Shown: positions 38,482 through 38,785 of the stretch, in pieces
Position numbering within the stretch: position 1 is the first letter of the stretch
Layout of the letters: every line of letters starts with the position of its first letter
Assembly: GCA_903934795.1 (NCBI GenBank)
Contig: CAIZPE010000312.1
Location: 1 to 38,785, forward strand
Length of the DNA stretch: 38,785 nucleotides
Reading direction: 5' to 3'
Origin: an uncultured bacterium
GTDB taxonomy: Bacteria; Pseudomonadota; Gammaproteobacteria; Burkholderiales; Burkholderiaceae_E
Notes under the pieces: model-generated
What the model saw: the letters and a program-made list of their open reading frames with translations, nothing else
What the model was told of the DNA's origin: nothing
The model's database searches: none
Program-made: the position numbers and the translations under genes

Positions 38482-38785
38482 AGGCTGCGAGCGACCTCCT
38501 TCACCTCGAAGGCCTCCAGCTGGTCGCCTTCCTTGATGTCGTCGTAGCCGCGCAGCGACAGGCCGCACTCGAAGCCTTCCTTGACCTCGCGGACATCGTC
38601 CTTGAAGCGCTTGAGCGACTCGAGCTCGCCGGTCCAGATGACGGTCTGCTCGCGCAGCAACCGAACCCGCGAACTGCGGCGCACGATGCCTTCCTGCACC
38701 ATGCAACCGGCGATCGTGCCGAGCTTGGAGATCCGGAAGATCTGACGGATCTCGATGAGACCGATGATCTCTTCCTTCTGCTCCG
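38478..38785 (-). CDS. infB: Translation initiation factor IF-2, C-terminal fragment (5' part outside window)
   Basis: The last 102 residues or so of IF-2 are present, covering most of the C-terminal fMet-tRNA-binding domain: [55 protein letters not shown] and [12 protein letters not shown]. The frame is open to the right edge, so the gene continues beyond the window; the ATG at 38702 is internal. It heads the visible part of the translation operon. Confidence 0.97.
   Translation of the reverse strand, partial: EQKEEIIGLIEIRQIFRISKLGTIAGCMVQEGIVRRSSRVRLLREQTVIWTGELESLKRFKDDVREVKEGFECGLSLRGYDDIKEGDQLEAFEVKEVARSL

Overview
The window is about 38.8 kb of GC-rich chromosome from a betaproteobacterium, most likely Burkholderiales or a close relative. 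The inference rests on dense GC-biased coding, a DUF3460 protein next to ScpA, an infB-rbfA-truB-typA operon, a Lys/Ala-rich histone-like SWIB protein, and an MPR-type apbC divergent from metG. No tRNA, rRNA, insertion sequence, prophage or CRISPR array was seen. Both ends are cut: a PAS-GGDEF-EAL gene on the left, and the 3' part of infB on the right.

Left block (1-6.1 kb, plus strand): a c-di-GMP signalling protein with a ruined GGDEF motif, a two-activity beta-oxidation enzyme carrying an 82-residue histidine-rich insert, and a NUDIX plus metallo-beta-lactamase fusion. Convergent to these (6.1-9.3 kb, minus strand) are pnp, rpsO and dcd, with a clear rpsO promoter and an intrinsic terminator between rpsO and pnp.

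Metal-cofactor block (9.3-20.3 kb): on the minus strand is a tungsten-type aldehyde oxidoreductase operon: a four-cluster ferredoxin subunit (AorA), the catalytic subunit (AorB), an FAD subunit (AorC), a MoaD-like sulfur carrier and a small unknown protein. Diverging from it is a Cox/xanthine-dehydrogenase-type set: the [2Fe-2S] subunit, the FAD subunit, a MoxR ATPase (CoxD), a VWA protein (CoxE), a membrane-anchored CoxG, an XdhC chaperone, and a regulator joining a ModE-like helix-turn-helix to a binding-protein-like domain. The large molybdopterin subunit that normally completes this set is absent. This block is the most interesting part of the window. It looks like an aldehyde-oxidising pterin-enzyme island whose expression could be tied to molybdate or tungstate supply.

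Housekeeping block (20.3-30.5 kb): apbC and metG diverge from a short palindromic region. They are followed by a SulP transporter, DUF3460, scpA, murB, yaaA (minus strand), a PIN-domain protein, a methionine-aminotransferase-like enzyme and a LEA14-like lipoprotein.

Right block (30.5-38.8 kb): a minus-strand FadB-type fusion enzyme with an upstream crotonase-fold gene, a divergent LysR regulator, the histone-like SWIB protein, and the typA-truB-rbfA-infB translation operon with ATGA stop/start overlaps at typA/truB and rbfA/infB. Two separate beta-oxidation fusion enzymes, the aldehyde oxidoreductase and the hydroxylase subunits together suggest an organism that grows on fatty acids, aromatics or similar carbon sources. 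That physiology is inference.
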